DNA of 64,000 bases from an uncultured bacterium (GCA_902779645.1 CACZCH010000009.1:4844-68843); one strand, 5' to 3'; shown: positions 7,254 to 17,277, numbered from the stretch's first letter. A program made the numbers and translations. Notes: a model not told the origin generated them from the sequence alone.

Positions 7254-7979
7254 TTAGAGCTGGAAATCCTTTCCTAAATAGAATTCTTTAGCCACAGGGT
7301 CAACCGCAACATCTTTGCTCTTGCCTTGGATTTTAATTTTACCGTCAAAAATAACATACGCTCTGTCAGTAATTGAAAGAGTGGCTTTCGGGTTATGGTC
7401 AGTAATAAGAACACCCAAACCTTTTTCTTCGGATATCTTTCGGATATTATCCTTAATATCTCCAATTGCAATAGGGTCAATCCCTGCGAAAGGTTCATCA
7501 AGAAGCATAAAGTCAGGGCTAGCGGCAAGAGCTCTTGCTATTTCTACACGCCGTCTTTCACCGCCTGATAAAGCGACTGCCGGAGATTTTCTTAACTTTT
7601 CTACCCCGAATTCATTAAGAAGTTCTTCCATTTTTGCCTTCTTTTCATTGACAGTTAGCTTATCATTCATTTCTAAAACCAGTTGTAAGTTTTCTTCTAC
7701 TGTTAACTTTCTGAAAATTGAATTTTCCTGCGGTAAATATCCGATACCTGCTTTTGCTCTTAAATTCATTGGCCAAGTCGTAACGTCTTGTCCGTCAATA
7801 TATACATAACCTGAATTAGGTTTAATAAGACCAACTATCATATAAAAAGTTGTAGTTTTTCCTGCTCCGTTAGGTCCAAGTAAACATACAACTTCTCCTT
7901 TATCCATATAAAAAGATATGTCATTTACGACACTTCTGTCGCCATATATTTTAACTAAATTTTTAGCCTCTATTCTCAT
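7254..7979 (-). CDS. lptB: LPS export ABC transporter ATP-binding protein LptB
   Basis: This 241-residue ATPase has Walker A GPNGAGKTT (35-43), the Q-loop in YLPQENSIFRKLTVEEN (81-97), signature LSGGE (137-141), Walker B FMLLDEP (157-163) and the H-loop in LITDHN. The Q-loop region and the FAGIDP after Walker B are typical of LptB. It powers lipopolysaccharide extraction from the inner membrane. It is the first gene of lptB-lptF-glycosidase on the minus strand. A GGGGA sequence precedes the ATG. Its presence argues for an outer membrane carrying LPS. Confidence 0.93.
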   Translation of the reverse strand: MRIEAKNLVKIYGDRSVVNDISFYMDKGEVVCLLGPNGAGKTTTFYMIVGLIKPNSGYVYIDGQDVTTWPMNLRAKAGIGYLPQENSIFRKLTVEENLQLVLEMNDKLTVNEKKAKMEELLNEFGVEKLRKSPAVALSGGERRRVEIARALAASPDFMLLDEPFAGIDPIAIGDIKDNIRKISEEKGLGVLITDHNPKATLSITDRAYVIFDGKIKIQGKSKDVAVDPVAKEFYLGKDFQL

Positions 7980-8037
7980 TATAAATCCCCATTTAACCTT
8001 CAGTATAAATCATACTACAAAAGAGTTTTATAATAAA

Positions 8038-8056
8038 TTGTAAACTTTTGTAACAA
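8038..8056. promoter_or_regulatory. 19-bp operator-like inverted repeat
   Basis: TTGTAA-ACTTTTG-TAACAA matches the elements at 27775 and 31697 (one or two differences). It ends 36 bases before the TACTTT of the shared promoter. Confidence 0.7.
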
Positions 8057-8072
8057 TAATAATAAAAAAAAG

Positions 8073-8111
8073 TCAATTTCAGAAAACAAAAATACTTTAT
8101 ATATATGTAAG
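8073..8111 (+). promoter_or_regulatory. shared-motif promoter, copy A
   Basis: TCAATT, 14 bases, then TACTTTATATATATGTAAG. It lies 42 bp before the ATG of the Gly/Met-rich gene, leaving a short leader with an AGGAGG ribosome binding site. Confidence 0.8.
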
Positions 8112-8152
8112 GTTAAATAAGGTTAATTCTAAATTTAAAGTAGGAGGTCAAT

Positions 8153-9097
8153 ATGACTACTGACAGCATATCAGCATTAGGAAGCTACGGCGGTTTAGGC
8201 GGTGCCGGATTATATGGTTCATATTATGACCCCTATATGTCTATGATGGGCGGATATAGCGGATTGGGAATGACTAATCCGATGATGATGAGCGGAATGG
8301 GCATGATGGGGATGTATAATCCTACATTTATGCAGGCGCAAGTAGATATGATGAAAAATATGTACAGTGCTCAAAATGAAATTAATAAAATGCAGCTTAA
8401 TAATGCAACAGAAATGCATGAAGCAAAAGAAATGGCACAAGTTCATAATGTAGGGGTTCATGACAGAGCATTTTTTGAAACTGTTATGAAAAACGGAGAA
8501 GTCCAAAACGGTGTTAGAAATATCTACGATGCAGTAAGAAAAAGTGATATGGATGACGTTGTTCAAAAATATTATGAATTAAAGCAAATGATATTGAATA
8601 AATTCAATGATCATTTTACTAATTCCCCAGGCGGAATTAATGACAGAAACAATATTGATAAATATATCTCAGATTTATATGCTGAAATAGGTGGCGGTTT
8701 AAATCCTGGTGCTCCGAAGCCGGACTTAAGACAAGATATTGAAAAATTTGGTGAAACACCATTTGAGCATGGTATGAGTATGTCATTCTTGGGTAACAGC
8801 GGACATAACAAATTAACTGCAGAAGAATGTTTAAATCAAATCTACGGAACAAGAATCAATGATGCGGGAAGTAAAGCAAAAGCTGAAAAAGCAGGTAAAT
8901 TCGCAGGCAGAGTCAAAGAAGCAGGTTTGGCGACCGGATTAGGCGCAGTGCTTGGACTTGGCACTATCGGCTTAGGCAGAATAGCTCCGATAACAAAGTT
9001 AAATAATTTGTGTAAAGGTAAATTTAAAGCAGCTGCTTGGATTGGAGCATTAGGTTTAGCGGCAGCTGATATTCTTTGGCAGGCAACAAGAGCATAA
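8153..9097 (+). CDS. Gly/Met-rich protein of the shared-promoter regulon
   Basis: The 314-residue protein has no classical signal peptide. Residues 9-55 are made almost only of Gly, Met, Tyr, Ser and Leu, with runs such as MMGGYSGLGM and GMGMMGMY. The middle (56-220) is helical and polar, including MHEAKEMAQVHN. Residues 255-290 form a glycine-rich hydrophobic stretch (GLATGLGAVLGLGTIGLG) that could insert in a membrane. I do not recognise a family. AGGAGG lies nine bases upstream of the ATG, and the promoter is copy A of the shared motif. The N-terminal composition resembles that of the Gly-rich protein at 30416-31621, which has the same promoter type. Secretion or surface location is an inference. 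Confidence 0.75.
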   Translation: MTTDSISALGSYGGLGGAGLYGSYYDPYMSMMGGYSGLGMTNPMMMSGMGMMGMYNPTFMQAQVDMMKNMYSAQNEINKMQLNNATEMHEAKEMAQVHNVGVHDRAFFETVMKNGEVQNGVRNIYDAVRKSDMDDVVQKYYELKQMILNKFNDHFTNSPGGINDRNNIDKYISDLYAEIGGGLNPGAPKPDLRQDIEKFGETPFEHGMSMSFLGNSGHNKLTAEECLNQIYGTRINDAGSKAKAEKAGKFAGRVKEAGLATGLGAVLGLGTIGLGRIAPITKLNNLCKGKFKAAAWIGALGLAAADILWQATRA

Positions 9098-9126
9098 TTC
9101 TCTCCTTTCTTATTAATAAATAAATT

Positions 9127-9158
9127 AATGGCGGTAAATAAATACCGCCATTTTTATT
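9127..9158 (+). terminator. terminator after the Gly/Met-rich gene
   Basis: AATGGCGGTA and TACCGCCATT pair perfectly around AATAAA, followed by a T-rich tail. Confidence 0.9.
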
Positions 9159-9215
9159 AAAGATTCAGCTTGACATTAAATCTTGATATCATATTATAGT
9201 AAAGTACACAGGTGA

Positions 9216-9288
9216 TGGGACGTCGCCAAGTGGTAAGGCAGCTGGTTTTGGTCCAGCCATCTCGGAGGTTCGAATCCTTCCGTCCCAG
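9216..9288 (+). tRNA. trnQ: tRNA-Gln (TTG)
   Basis: The acceptor stem TGGGACG/CGTCCCA is perfect, and the anticodon stem GCTGG/CCAGC holds the loop TTTTGGT, reading TTG. The T arm is GGAGG-TTCGAAT-CCTTC, with discriminator G. CCA is not encoded. Confidence 0.96.
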
Positions 9289-9293
9289 ATTTT

Positions 9294-9317
9294 AAAGATC
9301 CGCAAGGGTCTTTTTTA
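9294..9317 (+). terminator. terminator after tRNA-Gln
   Basis: AAGATCC and GGGTCTT pair, with one G-T pair, around GCAA, followed by a T run. Confidence 0.75.
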
Positions 9318-9426
9318 TTGTTTAAAATATGTGTGTAAATTTTTGTAACAGTTTAGTCAAAACATGCCAAAAACATAGCAAAAAAAACTTTTAGGGGCTT
9401 TATAAAAACAGAAGGAGTACCTGCCG

Positions 9427-12400
9427 GTGTTTATAAATAAAATTAATAGTGTAGTTGCAAATGTTGGATTTAAATCTGTTAACCACAAGATTAATAGTGT
9501 AGGGGAAAGAGTTTTAGAATTTAATTATCCGTACGATTACAATAATGAGAAATGCGATATCATTATATACAGAGCTAAGAAGCTTGATAATTTTAATTAT
9601 CAAATATATAAAAATTCTGGAGTAACTTTTCATTTAAATCCAAAAGGAAAGGAAATAAATATCCCTGCAGAAACAGATATAGGAAGCGATGAGGCTTTTT
9701 TCTATCAAGTTGTGAGAAAAGATTTAAATGATAAAGAAATATGGCGTGGAGCTGATTCAGGCGTAAAAAATTATGAAATTAATGGCGGAGAACTCGGAAA
9801 CAGAATTCACATGGATAAAGCCTGGGTAGAGGTTGAATCAAATCCTAAGGATAGCAATGGTAATTTAATAAATTTATATGATGAAAACGGTAAGTTAATT
9901 CAAAAAATAAAGTTCGGCTATCAAAGTGCAAAATTAAACGGACCTGAATACGATAAATGGCAATATACACTTGTTTCTCAAAATGGGACAGCTCCTCTCA
10001 GACAAGGTCTTGGGTATTTAGCAATTCCTGATTCTTTACGCCCCGGAATGAGATATAAGAAATTTAGCGAGGAAGGAACCGGTAAAATTGTTGAAGATAA
10101 AGAATATCAACAAAGAATGGAAAAAATGGTCAAAACAACTTCCAATATGTATGGTGGAAGTATGGCAGGACTTGAGGCGATGATTCCTGAACTTAAGAAA
10201 TTGAAAGTTACAAAATTCTTTACGACACCTATTGCAAGTGCAGATAATAGAACAAGCCACGGATATTATAACAAACACAATTTGCACATCCCTAAGAATA
10301 TGGGTAATTCAGAAAACTATGACTCGTTAATGGTTGCAGAATTTGTAAATGGTATGAACCACGTATTTGATACAACATTAACTTCGTATGGTATTGAAGG
10401 TGCTCCTGTTAGATATGCTTCAAAATGGGGGAAAGATGCTCAAACATATGATTGGTTAAAAGCAAGCGGTTTTAAGGATGGAACCCTTTCTTTTGGTATT
10501 ATCCCTCATGATGCAAAAAATTTGAGTCATAGAGTTTTAAATCTTCCGTTCAGGGTTGAAAAACAATCTGACGGTACATTTAAAATTATTGAGCACAATG
10601 AACATTATAACCCTAATGCAAGGATAATAGGTCAGATATATGACAAGACTCAGGTTACAGATGAACAGTTGAAGCTTGATAAAGAAATTGATATGTACAA
10701 AGAACTCAATGCTTCAAAAGATTTAAAAATTACTTCAAGCAAAGATACTGTAATAAGTTATGTATTTGATATTAATCCTAATGAATATCGAAAAAATATA
10801 GAAAAAATTAATGAATTAATAAAAGCAGGTAAACTAATTGATTTGCATGATCCTGAAGGTACATTAATAGCAATGACTATGTCAAACTTTAGTTTAAGTA
10901 AAGACGGAAGCGGTTATGTAGCTTGGGATGCTAACCCTGATATGTTTAAAATTAATTACGGAGTTTCTCCTTATGATGAAAAAGAATTACAGGGTATAAC
11001 AGATAGAGCAGAACGACAATATTGGCTGGATAGACGTAAAAGAGGTTCTAAAGAAGCTCTTGATATAGCAGTTCAAACTGTTAAATATTGGGCTGATAAA
11101 ACTAAAACCGCGCATACAATATATACAGTTCAAGCATTACAAAACATTAAATCCGCTGATAAACTTAATAAATTAATCGAAAACGGTATACTTCCGACAC
11201 TTCCGCAGGGAAATGAAATTACTCAGGATATAATGGAGAATATTCTTAATGGTGATTACAATTTAGAACCCAAAGGGATGTTGTCAAAAGATGATGTAAC
11301 TGTTAAATCTCTTATGAGTCTGCCAATAGATGCTCTTGAAGTCGGAGAAGATACGATAGCGGTATTAATGACATCATATTTTTCTAACAGGGCTACAACT
11401 GATGATACAGTGGGTGTTTCAAGATTTGATTTAATGAAACAAGATAATCCGCATATTGTTGAACCATATTCTGTTGTCTATAATAAGATGAACAATGTAT
11501 TCAAAACACAGCTTAAGGATTTTGCGGATTCCGTTATAAAAAAAGTGAATGAAAAATCAAATGAAAAGCTAATTGACTCAATCGGTAATTATACTGAATA
11601 CGGCGAATATGTAATGGAGTATTTAGGCAAAAATATTACTAAGTATGCCCTTCTAAAATCGCTTGCTGGGGAAAACTTTAAATCAAAAATGTTGCCAAAC
11701 GGCATTTTAACTTATGATTATGAAAATATTGAAAATTCAACTACGCTTAAAGCTCTCGGTATAAACGCAAGTAATCCGACAGAAGAAGCTGAACTTTTAT
11801 TAAAGAAAATTATTAACGGATTAAAAACTTTAACAGAACAGGACGTAGAGACTGTTGCAAATTCTATTTCTCAAGCAATTAAAGGCTCTGATACAATGAC
11901 CTTTAGAATAGCAGAAGCATTTATTAAAAGAGCAAGTCTGGAACTTGATTACAGGTTAGATGCAGCAAAAGATGTAATGGATTGGGATGCGGTAAGAAAT
12001 AGAGAAGCTGATTTCGATGACACGTGGGAGAATTTAATTGCATTCTGGAAAACAGTAGTTAAAGCAATAAAGGAAGTTAATCCGCATGCATATATTGTAG
12101 CTGAAATGACAGATATACCTGATGTTATGAGGGATACAAACGGCGGTAAAGATTCCTGCCCGTATAACGGTTTAACAAATGTTAACGGGGTAAAATTTAA
12201 CGGGGAACCTGATGCAATGACAAAATTCTATATCGAGACAGGTATAACATCAGAAGCGGCTTATTCTTACTTCTTTACAGAATTACTTACTTCTTTCTCA
12301 AAGGATTTTGAAAGTGGAACTAATCAGAGTCTTACTCATGACGATTTTAAACAAAAATATGATATATTAATAAATACACGCAGTGCTGATTTCTTAAGAA

Positions 12401-14292
12401 ATTTGTATACTTTTGTCGGCAACCACGATAAAGTTCGTTCAATTCATGGTTTATCTTTGGACATGACGCTCTTCTATTCGACACTCCTTAATAATCCTGA
12501 AAATTTTGCTGATAAAAGAGAGCAACGTAATGATGTTATAAGAGTTTTATCAGGTGCTAAAAATATGAAAGATGTACCTCTTGAACTCAGGCTTAATGTT
12601 GATAATATGGAATACTTTAGAACCGTAAGTTCTGCTGCTGTTGCTCAAACAAAACTTCTTATGGATTCTATTAATGAAGATTTAGAAGGAATTGCATCAA
12701 AAGAAGATCGAAAACTTTTAACAGAGGCTCTTATAGATCTTGCTAACGGTAATTATATGGAATCTAAAGATACTGAGAAGATGGAAAGGATTCATATCCC
12801 CGAAGTTTCAAGTATAGGTAATGCAATCAAAGAAATTTCAAGACTTGCAGGCGGATTAACAATTGCTGAACAAATTAAAATTCAAAATATAGCAGAAAAT
12901 TTAAATTATGAAAATTATCTTGTACAAGGTGATTTTGATTGGGTAGATAATAATATCGGAGAAAACAACAAAAAGCTTCTGAGAGAAATCTTAGGAACAG
13001 ATGAAAATGCTATGCAATATAGCTTATATACTCTTCAAATCGCAAGAATGATTAAAGAAGCAGCTATAAATAGTCCTAATAAAGATATAATAAATGAAGC
13101 TTTGAAAGAATACGTAAAAATCTATAATCGTGCAAAATTAAATGAAAATATGGACGGTTATAAGATGTATGAAGATAGTGAGTTAACAAAGAAGAAAAAC
13201 AGTTATGCCGAACATGATTTTAGAGTTGCATTAGAAGAAGCTTTTAAACAAGCTGAATTTAAATCAGGAAGAAAAATTGAAAATCAAAATGAGATTATTG
13301 CGACGGTATTTAATTCCATAACAGAACCTGCAATAAAGAAACACGCTATGATGTTATCATTCTTGAGTGCATTTTGTGGTATACCTACAATATTTGCAGG
13401 AGATGAATACGGTGATGCAGGACTTGAATATAAATCAAAGAATTCAACCGTAAAAAATCGCTCTGCATCAAGAAGCTCAGAGATAGAAAGTGACACTCTC
13501 ATGGGTAAAATTATGAAAAGGAATAAAGATGTTACCTATGATGCGCTTCAAGCAAAAGCAAGAGTAAAAGCATTACAAGACGGCACCTCATACAGTATGG
13601 ATGTTATGTTTGATGGCAAAAACAGAGAAGAACTTTTAGCAAGAATAAGTGAGATTGATGAAATTTGCAGACATCTTCCTCAAGATTCACAACTGGTAAA
13701 AGATTTACGTGCAGAACAGAATATGCTAAAACTAAACAGAGCTAAAGTTGCTTTTATGATGCAAAGCTCAGATGGTGATATGGCAATATCTGTATTAAAT
13801 GCGGAAGGTATTTACCATGGTAATAGAGTTAACTATTTTGAAAAATTTGGTTTAGATACATTAGAAAAGCAGGAACAATTCTTTAAAGATAATAATATTG
13901 AACGATTTGATAATCTTGGATTAAATAAAACACGTAAATATAACCCATATATACCTATGCAAGAAAAATCAGAATTTGATGCAATCTTGATGGGTGCCGG
14001 AGTTACAATCCCAATAGGAACTGTATTTATGAATGCAAACGGCGTTGATAAAACCAGATACATTGTACAAAAAATCAAAGACGTAATCGGTATTGTTCGA
14101 GAAGACGGTAAAAAGATTGTAATGGACGGTATAACATCTAAACATGGAGCTATGGTGCTAAATAAAGTTGCGTTTAAAGGTTGTTCAAAAAGGAATAATT
14201 TACTTAATAAACAATATAACTTTGTTTCAAATCCATATAAAAAGTCAGAAAATGTTGTTGAAGGTGAAAAACTTTCAATAATATGCAAGTAG
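9427..14292 (+). CDS. giant GH13 alpha-amylase-like protein (1621 aa)
   Basis: The GTG start at 9427 has GGAG ten bases upstream. Conserved GH13 regions are readable but widely spaced: RLDAAKD with candidate nucleophile Asp845, YIVAEMTD with candidate acid/base Glu893, and GNHDKVRS with Asp1001. FAGDEYG (1323-1329), a loop usual in branching and trehalose-type enzymes, is also present. The family normally has 450-800 residues. Here the first 300 residues and the stretches at 420-840 and 1030-1300 are extra, mostly helical and polar. No signal peptide is seen, but residues 1-17 end in NVGFKS, like other candidate effectors in this window. Action on alpha-glucans is likely; the exact substrate is unknown. 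The gene converges tail to tail with fliI, two bases apart. Confidence 0.75.
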   Translation: MFINKINSVVANVGFKSVNHKINSVGERVLEFNYPYDYNNEKCDIIIYRAKKLDNFNYQIYKNSGVTFHLNPKGKEINIPAETDIGSDEAFFYQVVRKDLNDKEIWRGADSGVKNYEINGGELGNRIHMDKAWVEVESNPKDSNGNLINLYDENGKLIQKIKFGYQSAKLNGPEYDKWQYTLVSQNGTAPLRQGLGYLAIPDSLRPGMRYKKFSEEGTGKIVEDKEYQQRMEKMVKTTSNMYGGSMAGLEAMIPELKKLKVTKFFTTPIASADNRTSHGYYNKHNLHIPKNMGNSENYDSLMVAEFVNGMNHVFDTTLTSYGIEGAPVRYASKWGKDAQTYDWLKASGFKDGTLSFGIIPHDAKNLSHRVLNLPFRVEKQSDGTFKIIEHNEHYNPNARIIGQIYDKTQVTDEQLKLDKEIDMYKELNASKDLKITSSKDTVISYVFDINPNEYRKNIEKINELIKAGKLIDLHDPEGTLIAMTMSNFSLSKDGSGYVAWDANPDMFKINYGVSPYDEKELQGITDRAERQYWLDRRKRGSKEALDIAVQTVKYWADKTKTAHTIYTVQALQNIKSADKLNKLIENGILPTLPQGNEITQDIMENILNGDYNLEPKGMLSKDDVTVKSLMSLPIDALEVGEDTIAVLMTSYFSNRATTDDTVGVSRFDLMKQDNPHIVEPYSVVYNKMNNVFKTQLKDFADSVIKKVNEKSNEKLIDSIGNYTEYGEYVMEYLGKNITKYALLKSLAGENFKSKMLPNGILTYDYENIENSTTLKALGINASNPTEEAELLLKKIINGLKTLTEQDVETVANSISQAIKGSDTMTFRIAEAFIKRASLELDYRLDAAKDVMDWDAVRNREADFDDTWENLIAFWKTVVKAIKEVNPHAYIVAEMTDIPDVMRDTNGGKDSCPYNGLTNVNGVKFNGEPDAMTKFYIETGITSEAAYSYFFTELLTSFSKDFESGTNQSLTHDDFKQKYDILINTRSADFLRNLYTFVGNHDKVRSIHGLSLDMTLFYSTLLNNPENFADKREQRNDVIRVLSGAKNMKDVPLELRLNVDNMEYFRTVSSAAVAQTKLLMDSINEDLEGIASKEDRKLLTEALIDLANGNYMESKDTEKMERIHIPEVSSIGNAIKEISRLAGGLTIAEQIKIQNIAENLNYENYLVQGDFDWVDNNIGENNKKLLREILGTDENAMQYSLYTLQIARMIKEAAINSPNKDIINEALKEYVKIYNRAKLNENMDGYKMYEDSELTKKKNSYAEHDFRVALEEAFKQAEFKSGRKIENQNEIIATVFNSITEPAIKKHAMMLSFLSAFCGIPTIFAGDEYGDAGLEYKSKNSTVKNRSASRSSEIESDTLMGKIMKRNKDVTYDALQAKARVKALQDGTSYSMDVMFDGKNREELLARISEIDEICRHLPQDSQLVKDLRAEQNMLKLNRAKVAFMMQSSDGDMAISVLNAEGIYHGNRVNYFEKFGLDTLEKQEQFFKDNNIERFDNLGLNKTRKYNPYIPMQEKSEFDAILMGAGVTIPIGTVFMNANGVDKTRYIVQKIKDVIGIVREDGKKIVMDGITSKHGAMVLNKVAFKGCSKRNNLLNKQYNFVSNPYKKSENVVEGEKLSIICK

Positions 14293-14294
14293 AA

Positions 14295-15650
14295 TTAAAT
14301 ATCCACACCTGACATCATTTCTACTAATGTATCGATTGTATTCTGCATACTTACGGAGTCTGTTGTTCTTTGCTGTAAAAAGGCATTAATTTTGGGCATC
14401 ATTTCAATAGCAATATCAAGTTTTGGATTTGTGCCTGCTTGATACATACCTACATCAATTAAATCTTTGTTTTCTCTATATAATGAAAGCAAGGCTCTCA
14501 TTTTAGCAGCAGCTTCTTTATGTTCCGGCGATGCAATTGATGACATAAGACGCGAAATACTTCCCAAAACATCTATTGCTGGGTAATGATTTGACTCTGC
14601 AACTTTTCTTGATAAGAAGATGTGACCGTCAGTAATACCACGCACAGTATCTACAATCGGGTCTGTTATGTCGTCGCCTTCCATAAGAACTGTGTAGAAA
14701 GCAGTTATTGAGCCCTTTGGACTATTTCCGGCACGTTCAAGCGCTTTCTGAAGCCAAGAAAAAATTGAAGGAGGATATCCTTTCATAGTAGGCGGTTCAC
14801 CGATAGAAAGACCTACTTCACGTCCTGCCATTGCGCAACGGGTAATAGTATCTGTCATTAAGAAAACTTTTTTACCTTGGTCACGGAAATATTCGCAAAC
14901 AGCAGTTGCTGTAAGCAAACATTTTTGACGTATAAGAGGAGGCTGGTCACCTGTCGAACAGACTAATACTGAACGCTTCATACCTTCAGGTCCCAGTGCA
15001 TCTTCTACAAATTCTTTTACTTCTCTTCCACGTTCACCGATTAGTGCGACAACGTTGACATCAGCATCAGAATTTCTTGCAATCATACCTAAAAGCGTAC
15101 TTTTTCCAACGCCGGAACCTGCAAACAAACCCATACGCTGACCGCATCCAAAGGTCATACAAGCATCTATTGCACGAACTCCCGTAGAAAACATTTCCGT
15201 TATAATTGGTCTTTCAAACGGTCCCGGCGGAGGTCCGTCAGAAGGACGCCATATTGCACCTGTTAAATCAAGAGGCTTCCCGTCAATTGGTTCACCCATA
15301 GGATTTATTAACCTTCCCAGCAGAAAATCTCCAACCGGTATCATAATTGGTCCGCCTGTCGTTGTAACAAGACTTCCCTGCCCTATACCGGAACCGTCGT
15401 AGAGTAAAAGTAATTGTGCAACGTCACCTTTAAATGCTACAACTTCAGCAGGTTTGCGTTCCCCGTTTGCAGCTTCAATATAACACAAATCTCCGATTTT
15501 AAGTCCAGGAAGTTTTACTTCTACCGTTAGACCTAGCAGTTTTGATACGCTTCCTTTATACTGATATAAATCAATGTTATTGATTCTATCTCGTACTTTG
15601 CCCTTTAGATTGTCTAAATATTCTTGATTTACACCTTCCATATAAAACAT
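14295..15650 (-). CDS. fliI: type III export ATPase (FliI/SctN family)
   Basis: The 451-residue protein has the F1-beta-like core: Walker A AGSGVGKST (177-185), GERGREVKEF, Walker B KKVFLMTD, and the type III hallmark DGPPPGPFERP (138-148). It energises unfolding and delivery of substrates to the flagellar or injectisome export gate. It stands alone here, without fliH or fliJ, 34 kb from fliPQR-flhBA. No Shine-Dalgarno site is visible. A TATGAT box ends three bases before the first ATG, so Met4 (15641) is the likelier start with a nearly leaderless mRNA. Sequence alone does not tell flagellar from non-flagellar use. Confidence 0.92.
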   Translation of the reverse strand: MFYMEGVNQEYLDNLKGKVRDRINNIDLYQYKGSVSKLLGLTVEVKLPGLKIGDLCYIEAANGERKPAEVVAFKGDVAQLLLLYDGSGIGQGSLVTTTGGPIMIPVGDFLLGRLINPMGEPIDGKPLDLTGAIWRPSDGPPPGPFERPIITEMFSTGVRAIDACMTFGCGQRMGLFAGSGVGKSTLLGMIARNSDADVNVVALIGERGREVKEFVEDALGPEGMKRSVLVCSTGDQPPLIRQKCLLTATAVCEYFRDQGKKVFLMTDTITRCAMAGREVGLSIGEPPTMKGYPPSIFSWLQKALERAGNSPKGSITAFYTVLMEGDDITDPIVDTVRGITDGHIFLSRKVAESNHYPAIDVLGSISRLMSSIASPEHKEAAAKMRALLSLYRENKDLIDVGMYQAGTNPKLDIAIEMMPKINAFLQQRTTDSVSMQNTIDTLVEMMSGVDI

Positions 15651-15727
15651 TGTATCATATTTTTACTAAAATTATCCTAAAAGTCGACTTGCAAATAGAA
15701 CTTTTTTATATTAATATGACTTTATGG

Positions 15728-15798
15728 GGCGACATGGCCAAGTGGTAAGGCAGAAGCCTGCAAAGCTTTTATCCCCAGTTCGAATCTGGGTGTCGCCT
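15728..15798 (+). tRNA. trnC: tRNA-Cys (GCA)
   Basis: The acceptor stem GGCGACA/TGTCGCC is perfect, the anticodon stem GAAGC/GCTTT has one G-T pair, and the loop CTGCAAA reads GCA. The T arm is CCCAG-TTCGAAT-CTGGG. CCA is not encoded. Confidence 0.95.
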
Positions 15799-15806
15799 TT
15801 TTAATT

Positions 15807-15853
15807 GGTGTTTTATAACACCACACCCCTGCCCTCCCTGAGAGGGGAGGGGG
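15807..15853. repeat. two adjacent hairpins between tRNA-Cys and dnaA
   Basis: GGTGTT/AACACC is followed by CCCTCCC/GGGAGGG with a TGAGAG loop. Neither has a T tail. The second is a GC-rich palindrome unlike its AT-rich surroundings and may be a REP-like element. No DnaA box cluster is visible here. Confidence 0.5.
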
Positions 15854-15891
15854 TTAAATTTATTTAGTAGCTAATCACAAATATAACTGTT

Positions 15892-17277
15892 ATGGATAAT
15901 ATAGAATTAAAGCGTTTCTGGGAGAAAGTAAAAGAAGAACTTATAGGAAGTTTGCCTGAGAGTGTGCACCCTTGGGTATATTCTCTTGAAGTTTCCGGAT
16001 ATGATAACGGAGTTTTGACTCTTGTTACGGGACAGGCCATGGCAAAAGATTGGCTTAAGAAAAATCACTCTTCTCAAATGAACGAAGTATTAAAGAATAT
16101 TTCTGGAAATGAAAATTCAAGACTTAATATTATATATGATGAAAATGTCGCAAAACAAATAAAAAAAGAAACAGAAAAAATCCATAAAAAAGAAATTGAA
16201 GCTCAGCAAAAAGAGCAGGCATTTGAAAATCTAAGCTATATGCAATCTTCTGCAAATCTAAATCTTAAATATAAATTTGAAAATTTTGTTGTAGGTGAAA
16301 ATAATAAATTTGCACATGATGTTGCTTTATCTGTTGCAAAAAATCCGGCAGGAAAATATAATCCTTTGTTTATATACGGAAATTCGGGATTAGGAAAAAC
16401 TCATTTAATGCAGGCGATAGGACATTATACAATTTTTAATAATCCTAAGCTTAAAGTTAAATATACTAAGACAGACGATTATATAAATGATTTTATTTCA
16501 AACAGCAGAAGAACAAATAACTCTGTTGAAAACATGTCAAAATTTAACAAGAAGTACACAAATGTTGATATTATATTGATTGATGACATTCAGTTTATTG
16601 AATCAAAAGAAAAATCAATGGAAAGAATGCAGCATACATTTGATACGCTTTATAATAAAGGGAAACAAATTGTAATCACATCAGACAGAATTCCCGAAAA
16701 AATCCCGCGTCTTACAGAGGCATTAACATCTCGTTTTAAACAGGGATTGATGGTAGAATTAACTCCGCCGGATTTTGAAACAAGACTGGCAATTGTTAAG
16801 AAACTCGCAATAGATAATGATATTAAAGCAGAACGAGATGCTCTTGAATATATTTCAAAATATTTCGATAAAAATGTCAGAGAATTGGAAGGAGCTTTTA
16901 CAAAAGTTTGTGCTTATGCTGAGATTAATAATAAGCCTATATCATTGGATTTAGCCAGAAAAATTTTAAAATGTAAAGAAAATGAGAAAAAAATAACTTT
17001 TGATAATATAATAAGTACGACTGCTCAATATTTTGATATTCTGATTGATGATATAAAGGGTTCATCAAGAAATCAAAAGGTAGCTTCTGCAAGGCAAGTG
17101 GCAATATATTTGTGCAGAGAGATTACTAATCAAAGTTTCGAAATGATTGGAGAATTTTTTAATAAAAAGCATACAACTGTTATGTATTCTCACGAGCAGG
17201 TTAAAAATAAAATTAATTCACAGAAAGATTTGTCTATTGCCGTAAGAGAGATTAAACAAGCATTAAAAGTGTTATAG
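15892..17277 (+). CDS. dnaA: chromosomal replication initiator DnaA
   Basis: The 461-residue protein has all four DnaA domains: domain I (about 5-80), a Glu/Lys-rich linker (85-115), the AAA+ domain with Walker A GNSGLGKT (163-170) and Walker B IILIDDIQF, and the C-terminal DNA-binding domain with ARQVAIYLCRE and the signature HTTVMYSHEQV. It binds DnaA boxes to open the origin. dnaN does not follow, and I see no cluster of TTATNCACA boxes on either side, so the origin is probably elsewhere. No Shine-Dalgarno site precedes the ATG; TATAAC ends four bases before it. Confidence 0.96.
   Translation: MDNIELKRFWEKVKEELIGSLPESVHPWVYSLEVSGYDNGVLTLVTGQAMAKDWLKKNHSSQMNEVLKNISGNENSRLNIIYDENVAKQIKKETEKIHKKEIEAQQKEQAFENLSYMQSSANLNLKYKFENFVVGENNKFAHDVALSVAKNPAGKYNPLFIYGNSGLGKTHLMQAIGHYTIFNNPKLKVKYTKTDDYINDFISNSRRTNNSVENMSKFNKKYTNVDIILIDDIQFIESKEKSMERMQHTFDTLYNKGKQIVITSDRIPEKIPRLTEALTSRFKQGLMVELTPPDFETRLAIVKKLAIDNDIKAERDALEYISKYFDKNVRELEGAFTKVCAYAEINNKPISLDLARKILKCKENEKKITFDNIISTTAQYFDILIDDIKGSSRNQKVASARQVAIYLCREITNQSFEMIGEFFNKKHTTVMYSHEQVKNKINSQKDLSIAVREIKQALKVL

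Noticed and set aside
15651-15891. Replication origin next to dnaA
   Set aside because: No cluster of TTATNCACA-type boxes, no dnaN and no clear AT-rich unwinding element beyond the general AT content.
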